DNA of 64,000 bases, taken from contig NZ_POUT01000007.1 in assembly GCF_002890915.1 (NCBI RefSeq), positions 186,001 through 250,000 of the forward strand, given 5' to 3'. Position 1 is the first letter of the stretch. Each line of letters opens with the position of its first letter. Of this stretch, positions 22,677 to 31,950 are shown in pieces. Source of the DNA: Stutzerimonas stutzeri (GTDB taxonomy: Bacteria > Pseudomonadota > Gammaproteobacteria > Pseudomonadales > Pseudomonadaceae). The position numbers and the translations under genes are program-made. The notes under the pieces are model-generated. The model did no database searches. It was given only the letters and a program-made list of their open reading frames with translations, and was not told the origin of the DNA.

Positions 22677-23252
22677 ATGACTCGGCTGTACCACACTGGC
22701 GTCCGCGCGCTGCTCGTTCTGATGCTGGGCCTGGGCCTCGCGGCCTGCGGCGAAAAGGAAGAAGTCCAGCAGCGGCTCGACCCGGTGGCCTTCCACGACA
22801 GCGACGAATGCCACGTGTGCGGCATGATCATCAGCGATTTCCCCGGGCCCAAGGGCCAGGCGGTGGAGAAGGGCGGCGTGAAGAAGTTCTGTTCCACCGC
22901 CGAGATGCTCGGCTGGTGGCTGCAGCCGGAAAACCGCCGGCTCGATGCCAAGCTGTACGTCCACGACATGGGGCGCAGCGTGTGGGAGCATCCGAACGAC
23001 GAGCACCTGATCGATGCGACCAGCGCCTACTATGTCGTCGGCACTTCGCTCAAGAGCGCCATGGGCGCCACCCTCGCCAGTTTCGCCGAGGAGAAGGACG
23101 CCAAGGCGCTCGCCAGCCTGCATGGGGGGCGCGTGCTGCGCTTCGCGGAGATCGACCAGACGCTGCTGCAGGAAGCGGCGCGCATGCAGCATGGCGACAT
23201 GCACGGCCATATGCCGGCCGCTGCGCACAATCAGGATCACGCGGGTCACTGA
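22677..23252 (+). CDS. nosL: NosL, copper-binding lipoprotein
   Basis: 191 residues. The lipobox GLAAC puts the lipid-bearing cysteine at 24. The copper-site motif ECHVCGM is at 44-50. NosL carries Cu(I) to apo-NosZ in the periplasm. The C-terminal tail is rich in histidine and methionine (MQHGDMHGHM and HNQDHAGH), which would add metal-binding sites. The ATG at 22677 has an AAGGAG ribosome site. Confidence 0.95.
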   Translation: MTRLYHTGVRALLVLMLGLGLAACGEKEEVQQRLDPVAFHDSDECHVCGMIISDFPGPKGQAVEKGGVKKFCSTAEMLGWWLQPENRRLDAKLYVHDMGRSVWEHPNDEHLIDATSAYYVVGTSLKSAMGATLASFAEEKDAKALASLHGGRVLRFAEIDQTLLQEAARMQHGDMHGHMPAAAHNQDHAGH

Positions 23253-23283
23253 CCCGCCGTTCAACACACCGAGGTAAGCAAAA

Positions 23284-23466
23284 ATGATGGGCATCAGCGT
23301 CTGGCAACTTCTGATCATTCTCCTGATCGTCGTCATGCTGTTCGGCACCAAGCGCCTGCGTGGCCTGGGTTCGGACCTGGGCAGCGCGATCAGCGGCTTT
23401 CGCAAGTCGATGAACGACGGCGAAACCACGGCTCAGACCGATACGGTCAAGCAGGAGTTGAAGTAG
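23284..23466 (+). CDS. tatE: TatA/TatE-like translocase subunit
   Basis: 60 residues: an N-terminal membrane helix ([20 protein letters not shown]), the [10 protein letters not shown] hinge, an amphipathic helix ([15 protein letters not shown]) and a polar tail. This is a short TatA-family subunit. In P. stutzeri-type nos operons such a gene closes the operon and is thought to help export Tat-dependent NosZ. ATG 23284 has a GAGGT ribosome site; the next codon is also ATG. Confidence 0.9.
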   Translation: MMGISVWQLLIILLIVVMLFGTKRLRGLGSDLGSAISGFRKSMNDGETTAQTDTVKQELK

Positions 23467-23827
23467 GGCGGCTTGTATCCCGCTCCATGGGAAAGCCTTC
23501 ACCCCGAGGCCGGGCCTTGCGCAAAAGCGGCCCGGCCCGTACCGAACCGCTAGGCGGCGCGCCCTGCCCGTAACTGCGGGAGCATCCTCCAGCGCCGAGC
23601 TTCCACGGGAGCCGAAAGCGATCGTGCTGCACTGCACTGGTGCAGCCGCCCTCCGGGCACTTCCGACCGATTGTCACTTCTCACCCGTCTCGAAAAAAAG
23701 CTGATTGCAATCAAGTCTGCGCAGGGCTCCTAACCTGTAAAAAGTAGCCAGCGCCCCCAGTCCGGAGGGCGCGGCTGCGCCGGCATGCCGGGCATGCGGC
23801 AGCGAAGAGAGTTCTGGGAGGCCTTCC
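23467..23827. other. Intergenic region tatE-nnrS
   Basis: 361 bp without a gene. It holds a perfect 9-bp stem (23508-23516 with 23529-23537, GGCCGGGCC / GGCCCGGCC) that may end the nos transcript, and the nnrS FNR box at 23701-23714. Confidence 0.7.
23701..23714 (+). promoter_or_regulatory. FNR/DNR box of nnrS
   Basis: CTGATTGCAATCAA differs from the perfect palindrome at one base. A -10-like TAACCT lies at 23731-23736, as expected for activation from -41.5. Confidence 0.8.
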
Positions 23828-25018
23828 GTGCACGTTATCGATCGGCGAAAAGCCCTGAGTATCCCGCCCGTCTGGCGGCTCGCGTTTCGCCCCTTCTTCC
23901 TCGCCGGCAGCGTCTATGCGTTGCTCGCGATCCCCCTCTGGGTTGCGGCCTGGACCGGTCTGTGGCCGGGCCTGCAGCCCACCGGCGGCTGGCTCGCCTG
24001 GCACCGGCACGAGATGCTGTTCGGCTTCGCCATGGCCATCGTCGCCGGCTTTCTGCTGACCGCGGTGCAGACCTGGACCGGCCAGGCGGCACCCTCCGGC
24101 CATCGCCTGATGGGCCTTGCGCTGGTCTGGCTGGCGGCCCGGCTGGGCTGGCTGTTCGGCTTGCCGGCCGGCTGGCTGGCGCCGCTGGACCTGCTGTTCC
24201 TGCTGGCGCTCGCCGGGATGATGGCGCGGATGCTCTGGGCCGTCCGGCAGAAACGCAACTACCCCATCGTGATAGTGCTGTCGCTGATGCTCGGTGCCGA
24301 CGCGCTGATGCTGGTCGGCCTGCTGCAGGGCGACGACGGCCTGCAGCGCCAGGGCGTGCTGGCCGGCTTGTGGCTGGTGGCGGCGCTGATGGCACTGATC
24401 GGTGGCCGGGTGATCCCGTTCTTCACCCAGCGCGGGTTGGGCAAGGTCGAGGCGATCAAACCCTGGGTCTGGCTGGATATCGCACTGCTGGTCGGGACCG
24501 GCGTGATCGCCGTGCTGCATGCCGTGGGCCTGGCGTTGCAGGCGCAGCCGCTGCTGGGCGTACTGTTCCTCGCCATCGGCGCGGGTCATCTGCTGCGGCT
24601 GGCGCGCTGGTACGACAAGGGCATCTGGAACGTCCCGCTGCTGTGGTCGTTGCACGTGGCGATGCTCTGGCTGGTGGTGGCGGCCTTCGGCCTGGCGCTG
24701 TGGCATTTCGGCCTGCTGGCTCAGTCCAGCCCCGCGCTGCATGCGCTGACCGTCGGCTCGATGAGCGGCCTGATCCTGGCGATGATCGCCCGCGTCACGC
24801 TCGGCCACACTGGCCGGCCGTTGCAGCTGCCGCCGGGCATCGTCGCGGCCTTCATCCTGCTCAACCTCGGCACCGCGGCACGGGTGTTCGTCTCGGTGGC
24901 CTGGCCGGTCGGCGGCCTCTGGCTGGCGGCGGGTTGCTGGGCGCTGGCCTTCGCCCTGTACGCCTGGCGCTACGCGCCGATGCTGGTCGCGCCCCGCGTG
25001 GATGGGCATCCGGGCTGA
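23828..25018 (+). CDS. nnrS: NnrS, heme/copper membrane protein
   Basis: 396 residues with about twelve membrane helices. NnrS features include the opening PVWRLAFRPFFLAGS, WHRHEMLFGF (histidines for metal or heme) and RVTLGHTGRPL near the C terminus. NnrS proteins protect against NO stress and iron-dinitrosyl formation. Start is GTG 23828 with a GGGAGG ribosome site. The length matches what I recall as ORF396 next to ORF247 in the P. stutzeri denitrification cluster, the same order as here. Confidence 0.93.
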   Translation: MHVIDRRKALSIPPVWRLAFRPFFLAGSVYALLAIPLWVAAWTGLWPGLQPTGGWLAWHRHEMLFGFAMAIVAGFLLTAVQTWTGQAAPSGHRLMGLALVWLAARLGWLFGLPAGWLAPLDLLFLLALAGMMARMLWAVRQKRNYPIVIVLSLMLGADALMLVGLLQGDDGLQRQGVLAGLWLVAALMALIGGRVIPFFTQRGLGKVEAIKPWVWLDIALLVGTGVIAVLHAVGLALQAQPLLGVLFLAIGAGHLLRLARWYDKGIWNVPLLWSLHVAMLWLVVAAFGLALWHFGLLAQSSPALHALTVGSMSGLILAMIARVTLGHTGRPLQLPPGIVAAFILLNLGTAARVFVSVAWPVGGLWLAAGCWALAFALYAWRYAPMLVAPRVDGHPG

Positions 25019-25136
25019 GCGGATCGAGCAAACCGGCGGGCGCCCGGCGCGCCCGTCCATTTACGTCCCACTTCAATACCGCTGCCTCATCCGGGGCAGC
25101 CTGCGACTCGGCGTGCGTCGAGCATCGGAGATGATG

Positions 25137-25880
25137 ATGAAAAGCGAGTTTCAGGATCGTCTGGCAGTGGTTACCGGCGCCAGTTCGGGTATCGGTCTGG
25201 CGCTATGCGCGGCGCTGCTGCAGCGGGGCGCGCGGGTGCTGGCGATGTCGCGCAGCCTCGGTGGCCTCGAACCCTTGATGGAAACCCACCCCGAGCAGCT
25301 GTACTGGCTGGCCGGCGACGTCACCTCGGCCGACGACCTGCGCCAGCTCTGCCGGCGCGCGGCCGAGCTGGGGCCGGTGCACTACGTGGTGCCCAATGCC
25401 GGCATCGCGGAACTGGCCGATGGCCTGGACATGGCGGCGTTCGACCGGCAGTGGCGGGTCAATGGCGCCGGTGCCCTGAATACCTTCGCGGCGCTGCGCA
25501 ACGAGCTGGCCAAGCCCGCCTCGGTGGTATTCGTCGGCACCTTCCTGATCCGTTCGAGCTTTCCCGGCCTGGCGGCGTACATCGCCAGCAAGGCGGCGCT
25601 GGCGGCCCAGGCACGGACCCTGGCGGTCGAGTTCGCGCCGCTGGACGTGCGCATCAACATGGTTTCGCCCGGGCCGACCGCCACCGCCATCTGGGGCACG
25701 CTGGGGCTGAGCGACGATCAGCTCGAAGGCGTTGCCGAAGGCGTCACCCAACGGCTGCTGCCGGGGCACTTCCTCGAGTCCGCGGCGGTCGCCAACGTCA
25801 TCCTGTTCCAGCTGTCGCAAGGCGCTCGCGGCGTCTACGGCCAGGACTGGGTGGTGGACAACGGCTATACCGTGAGCTGA
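25137..25880 (+). CDS. Short-chain dehydrogenase/reductase (SDR)
   Basis: 247 residues. NAD(P)-binding TGASSGIG is near the N terminus, NAG appears as VPNAGIAEL, and the catalytic YxxxK is present as YIASK. The usual catalytic serine position reads VGTFLIRSSF. Three ATGs in a row occur (25131, 25134, 25137); the GGAG just before the first favours the third. It sits between nnrS and the chemoreceptor, the place of ORF247 in P. stutzeri as I remember it. Substrate unknown. Confidence 0.85.
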   Translation: MKSEFQDRLAVVTGASSGIGLALCAALLQRGARVLAMSRSLGGLEPLMETHPEQLYWLAGDVTSADDLRQLCRRAAELGPVHYVVPNAGIAELADGLDMAAFDRQWRVNGAGALNTFAALRNELAKPASVVFVGTFLIRSSFPGLAAYIASKAALAAQARTLAVEFAPLDVRINMVSPGPTATAIWGTLGLSDDQLEGVAEGVTQRLLPGHFLESAAVANVILFQLSQGARGVYGQDWVVDNGYTVS

Positions 25881-25894
25881 AGCGGGGGTGAGGC

Positions 25895-27007
25895 ATGTGG
25901 TTCCAATGGAAAAGCACGGCGCGCCGGCTGCAGCGCGAGCAGGCTGAACTGCAGGCCGCCAACGCCGCGCAGGCGGCACGCGTCGCGGCGCTGGAGCAGG
26001 CGTTGGCCACGGCCGAGGAGGCCAACCGGCGCAGCCAGCGACAGCTCGACTACTACCGCGGGGTGTCCGGCAACCTGATCCGCTTCAGCACTTCGGTGAC
26101 GCATCTGGGCGATTCGTTCGAATACCTCACCGGGCAGTTGGGCGAGAACCGCGCGCGGGCCGAGCAGGTGGCGGTCGCAGCGCTGAGCAACCAGAAGCAC
26201 TTCGGCGAGCTGCAGGACAAGGCCGCGGAAATGGAGAGCGGCCTGGCGCAGGCCTCGCTCAAGGTCGATACCCTGGCCGCACGGTCCAAGGAGATCAACG
26301 GCATCGTCGACCTCATCAGCGGCATTGCCAGCCAGACCAACCTCCTGGCGCTGAATGCGGCGATCGAGGCGGCGCGCGCCGGCGAGGCCGGGCGCGGCTT
26401 CGCGGTGGTCGCCGGGGAAATCCGCAGCCTGGCGGAAAAGACCGCCCTGGCCACCGACGACATCGTGCGCAAGATTGGCGAGGTGCAGGACGAGATCCAG
26501 CACGTGCACGCCTACATCCAGCTGCAGGGCACTCATGCCCAGGGTTTCAGCCGCACCACCGAGGCGGCGGTGGATGCCATGCGCAACCTGCACCGGCTGG
26601 CCGGCAGCATGCGCAGCGGCATCGAGCGTTCGTCCCTGCGGGCTGGTGTCGAGCTGGCCAACCTCGACGAGTTGTCGCTGAAATTCGTGGTCTACAATCA
26701 CCTGCTGGGCAACGACCGACAGGCCGTCGTGCAATTGCCTGGCGAGCGCGAATGCCGGTTCGGGCGCTGGTACTACGGCGAAGGCAATCGCGAGGTTCAG
26801 GGGCTGGATCATTTCCGCGAGATCGAGCGGCCGCACACCGCGGTGCACGAGCAGGGCCAGGCGGCGCTGAAGGCATTCAGCGCGGACGCCCTGGAGGTGG
26901 CGCTCGGGCATCTCGGGCGGATGGAGGAGGCCAACCTGGAGGTGATGCGCATCGTCACCGCGGTGATCGAGCAATACGAGCGGGCCGCTAGCGCGGCGGC
27001 AGCGTAG
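25895..27007 (+). CDS. Soluble methyl-accepting chemotaxis protein with C-terminal CZB domain
   Basis: 370 residues, no membrane helix. Coiled coil about 5-50; signalling domain with the hairpin tip region around [40 protein letters not shown] (about 140-185); C-terminal CZB zinc-binding domain (about 265-350) with [17 protein letters not shown] and [12 protein letters not shown], giving the expected His and Cys ligands. CZB receptors are cytoplasmic sensors linked to zinc, redox or hypochlorite sensing. It lies 14 bp after the SDR gene in the nnrS transcript, so it may adjust motility during denitrification. Confidence 0.88.
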   Translation: MWFQWKSTARRLQREQAELQAANAAQAARVAALEQALATAEEANRRSQRQLDYYRGVSGNLIRFSTSVTHLGDSFEYLTGQLGENRARAEQVAVAALSNQKHFGELQDKAAEMESGLAQASLKVDTLAARSKEINGIVDLISGIASQTNLLALNAAIEAARAGEAGRGFAVVAGEIRSLAEKTALATDDIVRKIGEVQDEIQHVHAYIQLQGTHAQGFSRTTEAAVDAMRNLHRLAGSMRSGIERSSLRAGVELANLDELSLKFVVYNHLLGNDRQAVVQLPGERECRFGRWYYGEGNREVQGLDHFREIERPHTAVHEQGQAALKAFSADALEVALGHLGRMEEANLEVMRIVTAVIEQYERAASAAAA

Positions 27008-27410
27008 GGCGAGAATTGCAACCCGCCGATTCGGAATCGCCCTGGGTGCCGTCCGCGCTCAGGCTATAACGTGAAGCTCGAAAAGCATCGCCCCGAGGGC
27101 GGGCCTCCCACAAAAGCAGCCAGCGCAGCCCGAACCTGTGGGGGCGCGCCCTCGCGGCGATTGCAGGCCGAAAGCTGCCTATAAACTCGTTTGAAATCAC
27201 TTTATTTGCTGTATGTCAGCAAAACTATTCGTTAGAGATTATCCAAGACCCCGCCGACAATGCTCGGACGTCCTGTCGTGTGGCAATCTGCCGCAACGGT
27301 GCATGCGAATCACGCGGGGCGTCTGTTTATGTAATGCTCCTCTGGTCCAGGGATGGACGTTTGCGGGGGGCGCATTGCTCGCCTTCCGCTGCACCGATCA
27401 AGCAGGACAC
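27008..27410. other. Intergenic region with REP hairpin and palindrome
   Basis: 403 bp. It holds a REP-like inverted repeat (arms 27087-27112 and 27137-27161) and, further down, an AT-rich segment with the palindrome at 27205-27223. An in-frame upstream extension of the next gene runs from 27213 but has no family-like sequence. Confidence 0.65.
27205..27223. promoter_or_regulatory. 19-bp palindrome, candidate operator
   Basis: TTTGCTG and CAGCAAA are perfect 7-base arms around TATGT. It lies about 190 bp before the HPP gene in an AT-rich stretch. It is not an FNR box. The regulator is unknown. Confidence 0.4.
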
Positions 27411-28547
27411 ATGCACGACAACCTCATCGACTGGTTCCGCTCCTTCGTTCCCGCTCCGCTCAACGCCCCACCGAAAGAATGGATACGCGCCGCCATCGGC
27501 ATCGCCATCGTCATGCTGCTGACGCTCTGCAGTGGCTTCGGGCTGTTCGGCGTGAGCCTGACGCTGCAGCTCATCGCCCCGGCCGGCGCCTCGGCGGTGC
27601 TGGTGTTCGCCGCTTCGTCGAGCCCGTTCGCGCAACCCTGGTCGGTACTCGGCGGCAATCTGGTCGCCACCCTGATCGGCATCAGCCTGGGCCTCGGCGG
27701 CCTGCCGCCGATGGTCGCGACGGCACTGTGCGTCTGCCTGGTGCTGGTCTGTCTGTTCGGTCTGCGCTGCCTGCATCCGCCGGGCGTGGCGCTGGCGCTG
27801 GTGGCGGTGGTGGGCAGCCCGGAGATCCATCGGCTGGGCTACGGCTTGCTCTACCCGGTGGCGTTCAACTCGTTGCTGCTGCTGGCCGTGGCCTTGCTCT
27901 ACAACAACCTGACCCGCCATGCCTACCCGAAACCGCGGTTGCCGCGGGAGAACCTGCACCACACCCGCGACCCCCTGCCGGGCGAGCGTATGAGTTTCAG
28001 CCCCGACGACCTCGACCGTGCGCTGCGCGATTTCGGCGAGTATGTCGACGTGACCCGGGACGACCTGGAGCGGCTGCTCAAGCAGACCGAGAAGCATGCG
28101 CTGCGCCGCAGCATGGGCGAGATCACCGCGGCGGACATCATGTCCCGCGATCTGCACTGGCACACGCCGGACACCTTCATCGGCGAGGCCTGGCAGACGC
28201 TGCAGCGTCACCGCCTGCGCTGCCTGCCGGTGGTGGGCAAGGGCCGCGAGCTGGTCGGTATCGTCACCCTGGTGGACCTGCTCAAGCATTTCCATCCGCG
28301 CCCGGGGCGGCTGAGCTTCGGCCAGCTGCGCTTCCTGCGTGGCACCAAGCTGCGCGCCATCATGAGTGCGCCGGTGATTTCGGTGACGGCCGACACGCAC
28401 ATGGTCGAGCTGGTCTACCTGCTCTCCGACCGCGGTCTGCACTGCCTGCCGGTGGTCGACCAGCAGGGGCTGCTGGTGGGCATGATCACCCAGACCGATC
28501 TGATCGCCGCGCTGTATCGCAACTGGCTCAAGCACCTGCCGGACTGA
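27411..28547 (+). CDS. HPP-family membrane protein fused to two CBS domains
   Basis: 378 residues. Residues about 20-165 form the HPP membrane unit with helices and the signature CLHPPGVALAL near 122. A cytoplasmic part from about 180 ends in two CBS domains (about 240-305 and 315-375; DIMSRDLHWHTPD, LPVVGKGRELVGIVTLVD, IMSAPVISVTAD, LPVVDQQGLLVGMITQTDL). Some HPP proteins carry nitrite across membranes, which would fit this locus, and the CBS pair suggests nucleotide control. ATG 27411 has an AGCAGGA ribosome site; function is inferred. Confidence 0.85.
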   Translation: MHDNLIDWFRSFVPAPLNAPPKEWIRAAIGIAIVMLLTLCSGFGLFGVSLTLQLIAPAGASAVLVFAASSSPFAQPWSVLGGNLVATLIGISLGLGGLPPMVATALCVCLVLVCLFGLRCLHPPGVALALVAVVGSPEIHRLGYGLLYPVAFNSLLLLAVALLYNNLTRHAYPKPRLPRENLHHTRDPLPGERMSFSPDDLDRALRDFGEYVDVTRDDLERLLKQTEKHALRRSMGEITAADIMSRDLHWHTPDTFIGEAWQTLQRHRLRCLPVVGKGRELVGIVTLVDLLKHFHPRPGRLSFGQLRFLRGTKLRAIMSAPVISVTADTHMVELVYLLSDRGLHCLPVVDQQGLLVGMITQTDLIAALYRNWLKHLPD

Positions 28548-28559
28548 GCCGGGCGCGCG

Positions 28560-29420
28560 TCAGAGCTCGTAGTACCAGCGCGACCAGTCGTATTCGTCGC
28601 GCGCCACTTCGCGCAGCAGCTCCACCGCTGTGAGCAGCGCCGGCGATTCGCTGGCGCGGGCATGCACCAGATAGACCGGATAGCTGAATTCCGGCGCCTG
28701 CTCGACGCGCTTGAGGATGCCTTCGTCCAGATAACGCTGCACCACCCGGGTACGGAAGTAGCCGCGCCCGCCGCATTGCAGCAGGTACTGCAGCGCCAGC
28801 GGGCCGAGGCTGAAGCTGAGGGCGGCCCGGCGATGCTCGGGGAGCGCCTGGTCGTGCTGCTTGCGGAAGGTCGGGCCCCAGTCGACGTAGAGGTAGGGGG
28901 CCGGCTCGCGGCTGTGCACCACCTGGATCAGCTTTTCCTCCAGCAGCTGCTCCACCTGCAGGCCGGGCAGGTATTCCGGCTGGTGCACCAGCGCGGCATC
29001 CAGCACGCCGAGGTCGAGCTTGTGCTGCAGCTCGCTGTCGCTGGCCACCTCGTTGCGCAGGGCATGGCCCGGCAGCTCCTGGCGCAGCCGCTGCACCCAG
29101 GCCAGCATCAACGGATTGCACAGGCTCACCTCGGAGCCGAGGGTGAGCAGTTCGCCATAGCCGCGTGGCAGCGGCAGGTCGCGCCGCGCCGCTTCCCAGG
29201 TCTGTACCAGCTGGTGGGCATAGGCGACGAAGCGCTCGCCGTCGGCCGTCAGCCGGGCGCCGGCGCGGTTGCGCACGAACAGCCGGCAGCCGAGCTGGTT
29301 CTCCAGGTTCTGCACCCGTGCGGTGACGGCGGTCTGGGTGACGTGCAGGCGCTCGGCGGTGGCGATGAAGCTGCCGCTGCGGATGATCTCGAGAAAGGTG
29401 CGGGCGAGATCGATGTCCAT
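28560..29420 (-). CDS. LysR-family transcriptional regulator
   Basis: 286 residues. N-terminal winged helix-turn-helix: DLARTFLEIIRSGSFIATAERLHVTQTAVTARVQNLE, followed by LGCRLFVRNRAGARLT. The rest is a LysR effector-binding domain. ATG 29420 fits the family. It converges with the HPP gene and lies downstream of nirN on the same strand, 110 bp away. Target and ligand unknown. Confidence 0.9.
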   Translation of the reverse strand: MDIDLARTFLEIIRSGSFIATAERLHVTQTAVTARVQNLENQLGCRLFVRNRAGARLTADGERFVAYAHQLVQTWEAARRDLPLPRGYGELLTLGSEVSLCNPLMLAWVQRLRQELPGHALRNEVASDSELQHKLDLGVLDAALVHQPEYLPGLQVEQLLEEKLIQVVHSREPAPYLYVDWGPTFRKQHDQALPEHRRAALSFSLGPLALQYLLQCGGRGYFRTRVVQRYLDEGILKRVEQAPEFSYPVYLVHARASESPALLTAVELLREVARDEYDWSRWYYEL

Positions 29421-29530
29421 GGGCGGGCCTTCAGTGCAATGAAAATGATTTGACCGGCAATTGTATGACGGTTGCGCTGCGCCTGGCTGCAGTGCTCGGC
29501 AACCAGGCGTGCGACGAAAGGGCAACAGCC

Positions 29531-31054
29531 CTAGTGCGAAGTGCCTTCGGCGAACTCGATCTTGTTGCCGACGTTGTACTTGCCGGACGGCTTGTTCATC
29601 GGGATGCGCTTGATCTCCTCCAGGGTGTTGGCGTCGTAGACGATCAGCGCGCCCTCGGTGTCCCAGACGCTGAGCAGGGCATAGCGGCCGTCGTTGGTGA
29701 ACTCGACGTGGGCGGCGTTCTTGCCGGGCATCGGCCGCAAGGTGTGGGCGACTTCCAGGGTCTGTTTGTCGATCAGGTGCACGGCGTCGTTGTTCGGCCC
29801 GAAGAACACGTCGGTCCAGGCGTAGGGCGAGTTCTGCTGGCTGCGCATGAAGAACCCCGGGCCTTCGGTGGGAATCTCCTTGATCAGTTTCCAGGTTTCC
29901 AGGTCGAGCACCGAGATCAGCCCCTGGCTGACGTTCGGCGTGGCGAACACCCACTTGCCGCCGCGCTTCCAGTAGATGCCCGAGCCCAGGTGCGGCATGC
30001 CCGGCAGCGGGATGTCGGTGACCGCCTGGCCGCTGTCGAGGTCGATCACCTGGCCGCCGTGGGCCTGGCGCGAGGTGGCCAGCAGGTGGCTGTAGTCGGG
30101 GGTGAAGGAGAAGTCGTCGAGGAAGTCGCGCGCCTTGATCCGCCGTGGCTCGAAGGTCGGCTCGCCGGCATAGGACAGTTCCCAGGCCTCTTTCACGTCC
30201 TTCAGCGCGACCACGAAACTGTCACGCGGCGGCGCGGTGTACACGGCGCTGACCCGCGACGGCGTACCGTCCTCGCCCACGGCGGGGATGTGCTTGACCA
30301 GCGACAGGTCGCGGGCATCGAGCAGCACCAGGTTGCCCGGCAGGTAGTTGCCCACCAGCACCCAGCGCCCGTCGTTGCTCACCGCCAGGTTGCGGGTGTT
30401 CAGCCCGGCACGCACTTCGGCGACCTTGGTCAGGTTGTGCAGGTCGTACTGGCTGATCCAGCCGTCACGCGAGGCGAAATAGACGAAGCGCCCGTCCGGC
30501 GAGAACTTCGGTCCGCCATGCAGGGCGAAGTGCGACTGGAAGCGGGTCAGCGGCTCGAAGCGGTCGCCGTCGAGGATGGTCACATGATGATCGCCGGCTT
30601 CCACCACGACGAACAGGTTCAGCGGATCGGCGCCGTGCTGCGGCGTCGTCGGCAGCTTGGCCAGGTCGGCGAGCAGGCGGTGGCTGGCGCGGATGTCCGC
30701 GTCGCTCCAGCTCGGCGGAGTGGCGGGTGGCTGGTAGAGGTAGTTCACCAGGCTGGCGATCTGCGCCTCGTCCAGCACGTCGGCGTAGGCGGCCATCTGG
30801 CTGGCCGGGCGGCCTTCGCGGATCACCTTGTGGGCCTCGGCGGGCTTGATCCGGCTGAGGCTCTCCGGCAGCAGCGCCGGGCCGGCACCGCCGAGACGGT
30901 TGGCGCCGTGGCAGCTTTGGCAGTGCTGTTCATACAGCGCCTGGGCATTCGCCGGGAGGTCGGCCGCGGCGGCCTGGGGGATGGCCAGGTCGAGGGCGAC
31001 GAAGGTGGCAGCCGGCAGCGCGGCGGCCAGCAGCAGGGCAGACATCAGTTGCAT
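29531..31054 (-). CDS. nirN: NirN, dihydro-heme d1 dehydrogenase
   Basis: 507 residues, with a signal peptide. A cytochrome c domain has CQSCH (about 44-48), followed by an eight-bladed d1-binding propeller similar to NirS ([51 protein letters not shown]). It performs the last periplasmic oxidation giving heme d1. Its start overlaps the nirE stop by 10 bp. Last gene of nirJEN. It ends without the long C-terminal region of NirS. Confidence 0.93.
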   Translation of the reverse strand: MQLMSALLLAAALPAATFVALDLAIPQAAAADLPANAQALYEQHCQSCHGANRLGGAGPALLPESLSRIKPAEAHKVIREGRPASQMAAYADVLDEAQIASLVNYLYQPPATPPSWSDADIRASHRLLADLAKLPTTPQHGADPLNLFVVVEAGDHHVTILDGDRFEPLTRFQSHFALHGGPKFSPDGRFVYFASRDGWISQYDLHNLTKVAEVRAGLNTRNLAVSNDGRWVLVGNYLPGNLVLLDARDLSLVKHIPAVGEDGTPSRVSAVYTAPPRDSFVVALKDVKEAWELSYAGEPTFEPRRIKARDFLDDFSFTPDYSHLLATSRQAHGGQVIDLDSGQAVTDIPLPGMPHLGSGIYWKRGGKWVFATPNVSQGLISVLDLETWKLIKEIPTEGPGFFMRSQQNSPYAWTDVFFGPNNDAVHLIDKQTLEVAHTLRPMPGKNAAHVEFTNDGRYALLSVWDTEGALIVYDANTLEEIKRIPMNKPSGKYNVGNKIEFAEGTSH

Positions 31055-31881
31055 AGGGCCTCCGCTACCGGCAGCGGGTCGCCGTGCAGACGCGCCGGAT
31101 GCTCGACCTGGCGCTCGGCGAACAGCCCGACCACCCGACCGATCACGGTCAGGGTCGGCGGGGTGAGCTGCTGCTCGTCGGCCATGCTCGGCAGTTGCCG
31201 CAGCGTGCAGCGCACCACCTGCTGGTTCGGGCGGGTGCCGTTGCCGATCAGGGCCGCCGGCGTGTCCACCGGCAGGCCGGCGGCGATCAGGTTGCGCGAA
31301 ATTTCACCGAGGCTGGCCAGGCCCATGTAGAACACCAGGGTCTGGCCGCCCTGGGCCAGCGCTTCCCAGGGCAGGTGCAGTTCGCCGTTGGCCTGCAGGT
31401 GGCCGGTGATGAACTGGCAGGAGTGGGCCAGGTCGCGGTGGGTCAGCGGGATGCCGGCGTAGGCGCTGCAGCCGGCGGCGGCGGTGATGCCGGGCACCAC
31501 CTGGCAGCCGATGCCGCGCTGCAGGAGGAATTCGAGCTCCTCGGCGCCGCGGCCGAAGATGAACGGGTCGCCGCCCTTGAGGCGCACCACGCGCTTGTCC
31601 TGCCGGGCCAGGGTGGCCAGCAGCTGGTTGATCTCCGGTTGCGGCAGGCTGTGGTAGCCACTGGTCTTGCCGACGTAGTGGCGGCTGCAGCTCGCCGGCA
31701 GCAGGGCCATCAGGTCGTCGCTGACCAGGCGGTCGTAGACCACGGCGTCGGCCTGTTGCAGTAGACTCCAGGCGCGCAGGGTGAGCAGGCCGGGGTCTCC
31801 CGGGCCGGCGCCGACCAGAGCGACTTCGCCGGGGGCGAACGTGGCGCTCAGCGAAGCGGGAAGTGTGAGTGGCTGGTCCAT
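31045..31881 (-). CDS. nirE: NirE, uroporphyrinogen-III C-methyltransferase
   Basis: 278 residues, the normal length. SAM-binding motifs include [43 protein letters not shown] and GIPLTHRD. It makes precorrin-2, the first dedicated step to heme d1. The ATG at 31881 is set by a CAGGAG ribosome site; an in-frame start at 31902 is less likely. It lies between nirJ and nirN. Confidence 0.95.
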   Translation of the reverse strand: MDQPLTLPASLSATFAPGEVALVGAGPGDPGLLTLRAWSLLQQADAVVYDRLVSDDLMALLPASCSRHYVGKTSGYHSLPQPEINQLLATLARQDKRVVRLKGGDPFIFGRGAEELEFLLQRGIGCQVVPGITAAAGCSAYAGIPLTHRDLAHSCQFITGHLQANGELHLPWEALAQGGQTLVFYMGLASLGEISRNLIAAGLPVDTPAALIGNGTRPNQQVVRCTLRQLPSMADEQQLTPPTLTVIGRVVGLFAERQVEHPARLHGDPLPVAEALCN

Positions 31882-31950
31882 GCGGTGCTCCTGAATTCTC
31901 ATCGGGCTTACGGAGTGCTTGCTGCGGCACGTGGCGGCCGCTTTGATCGA

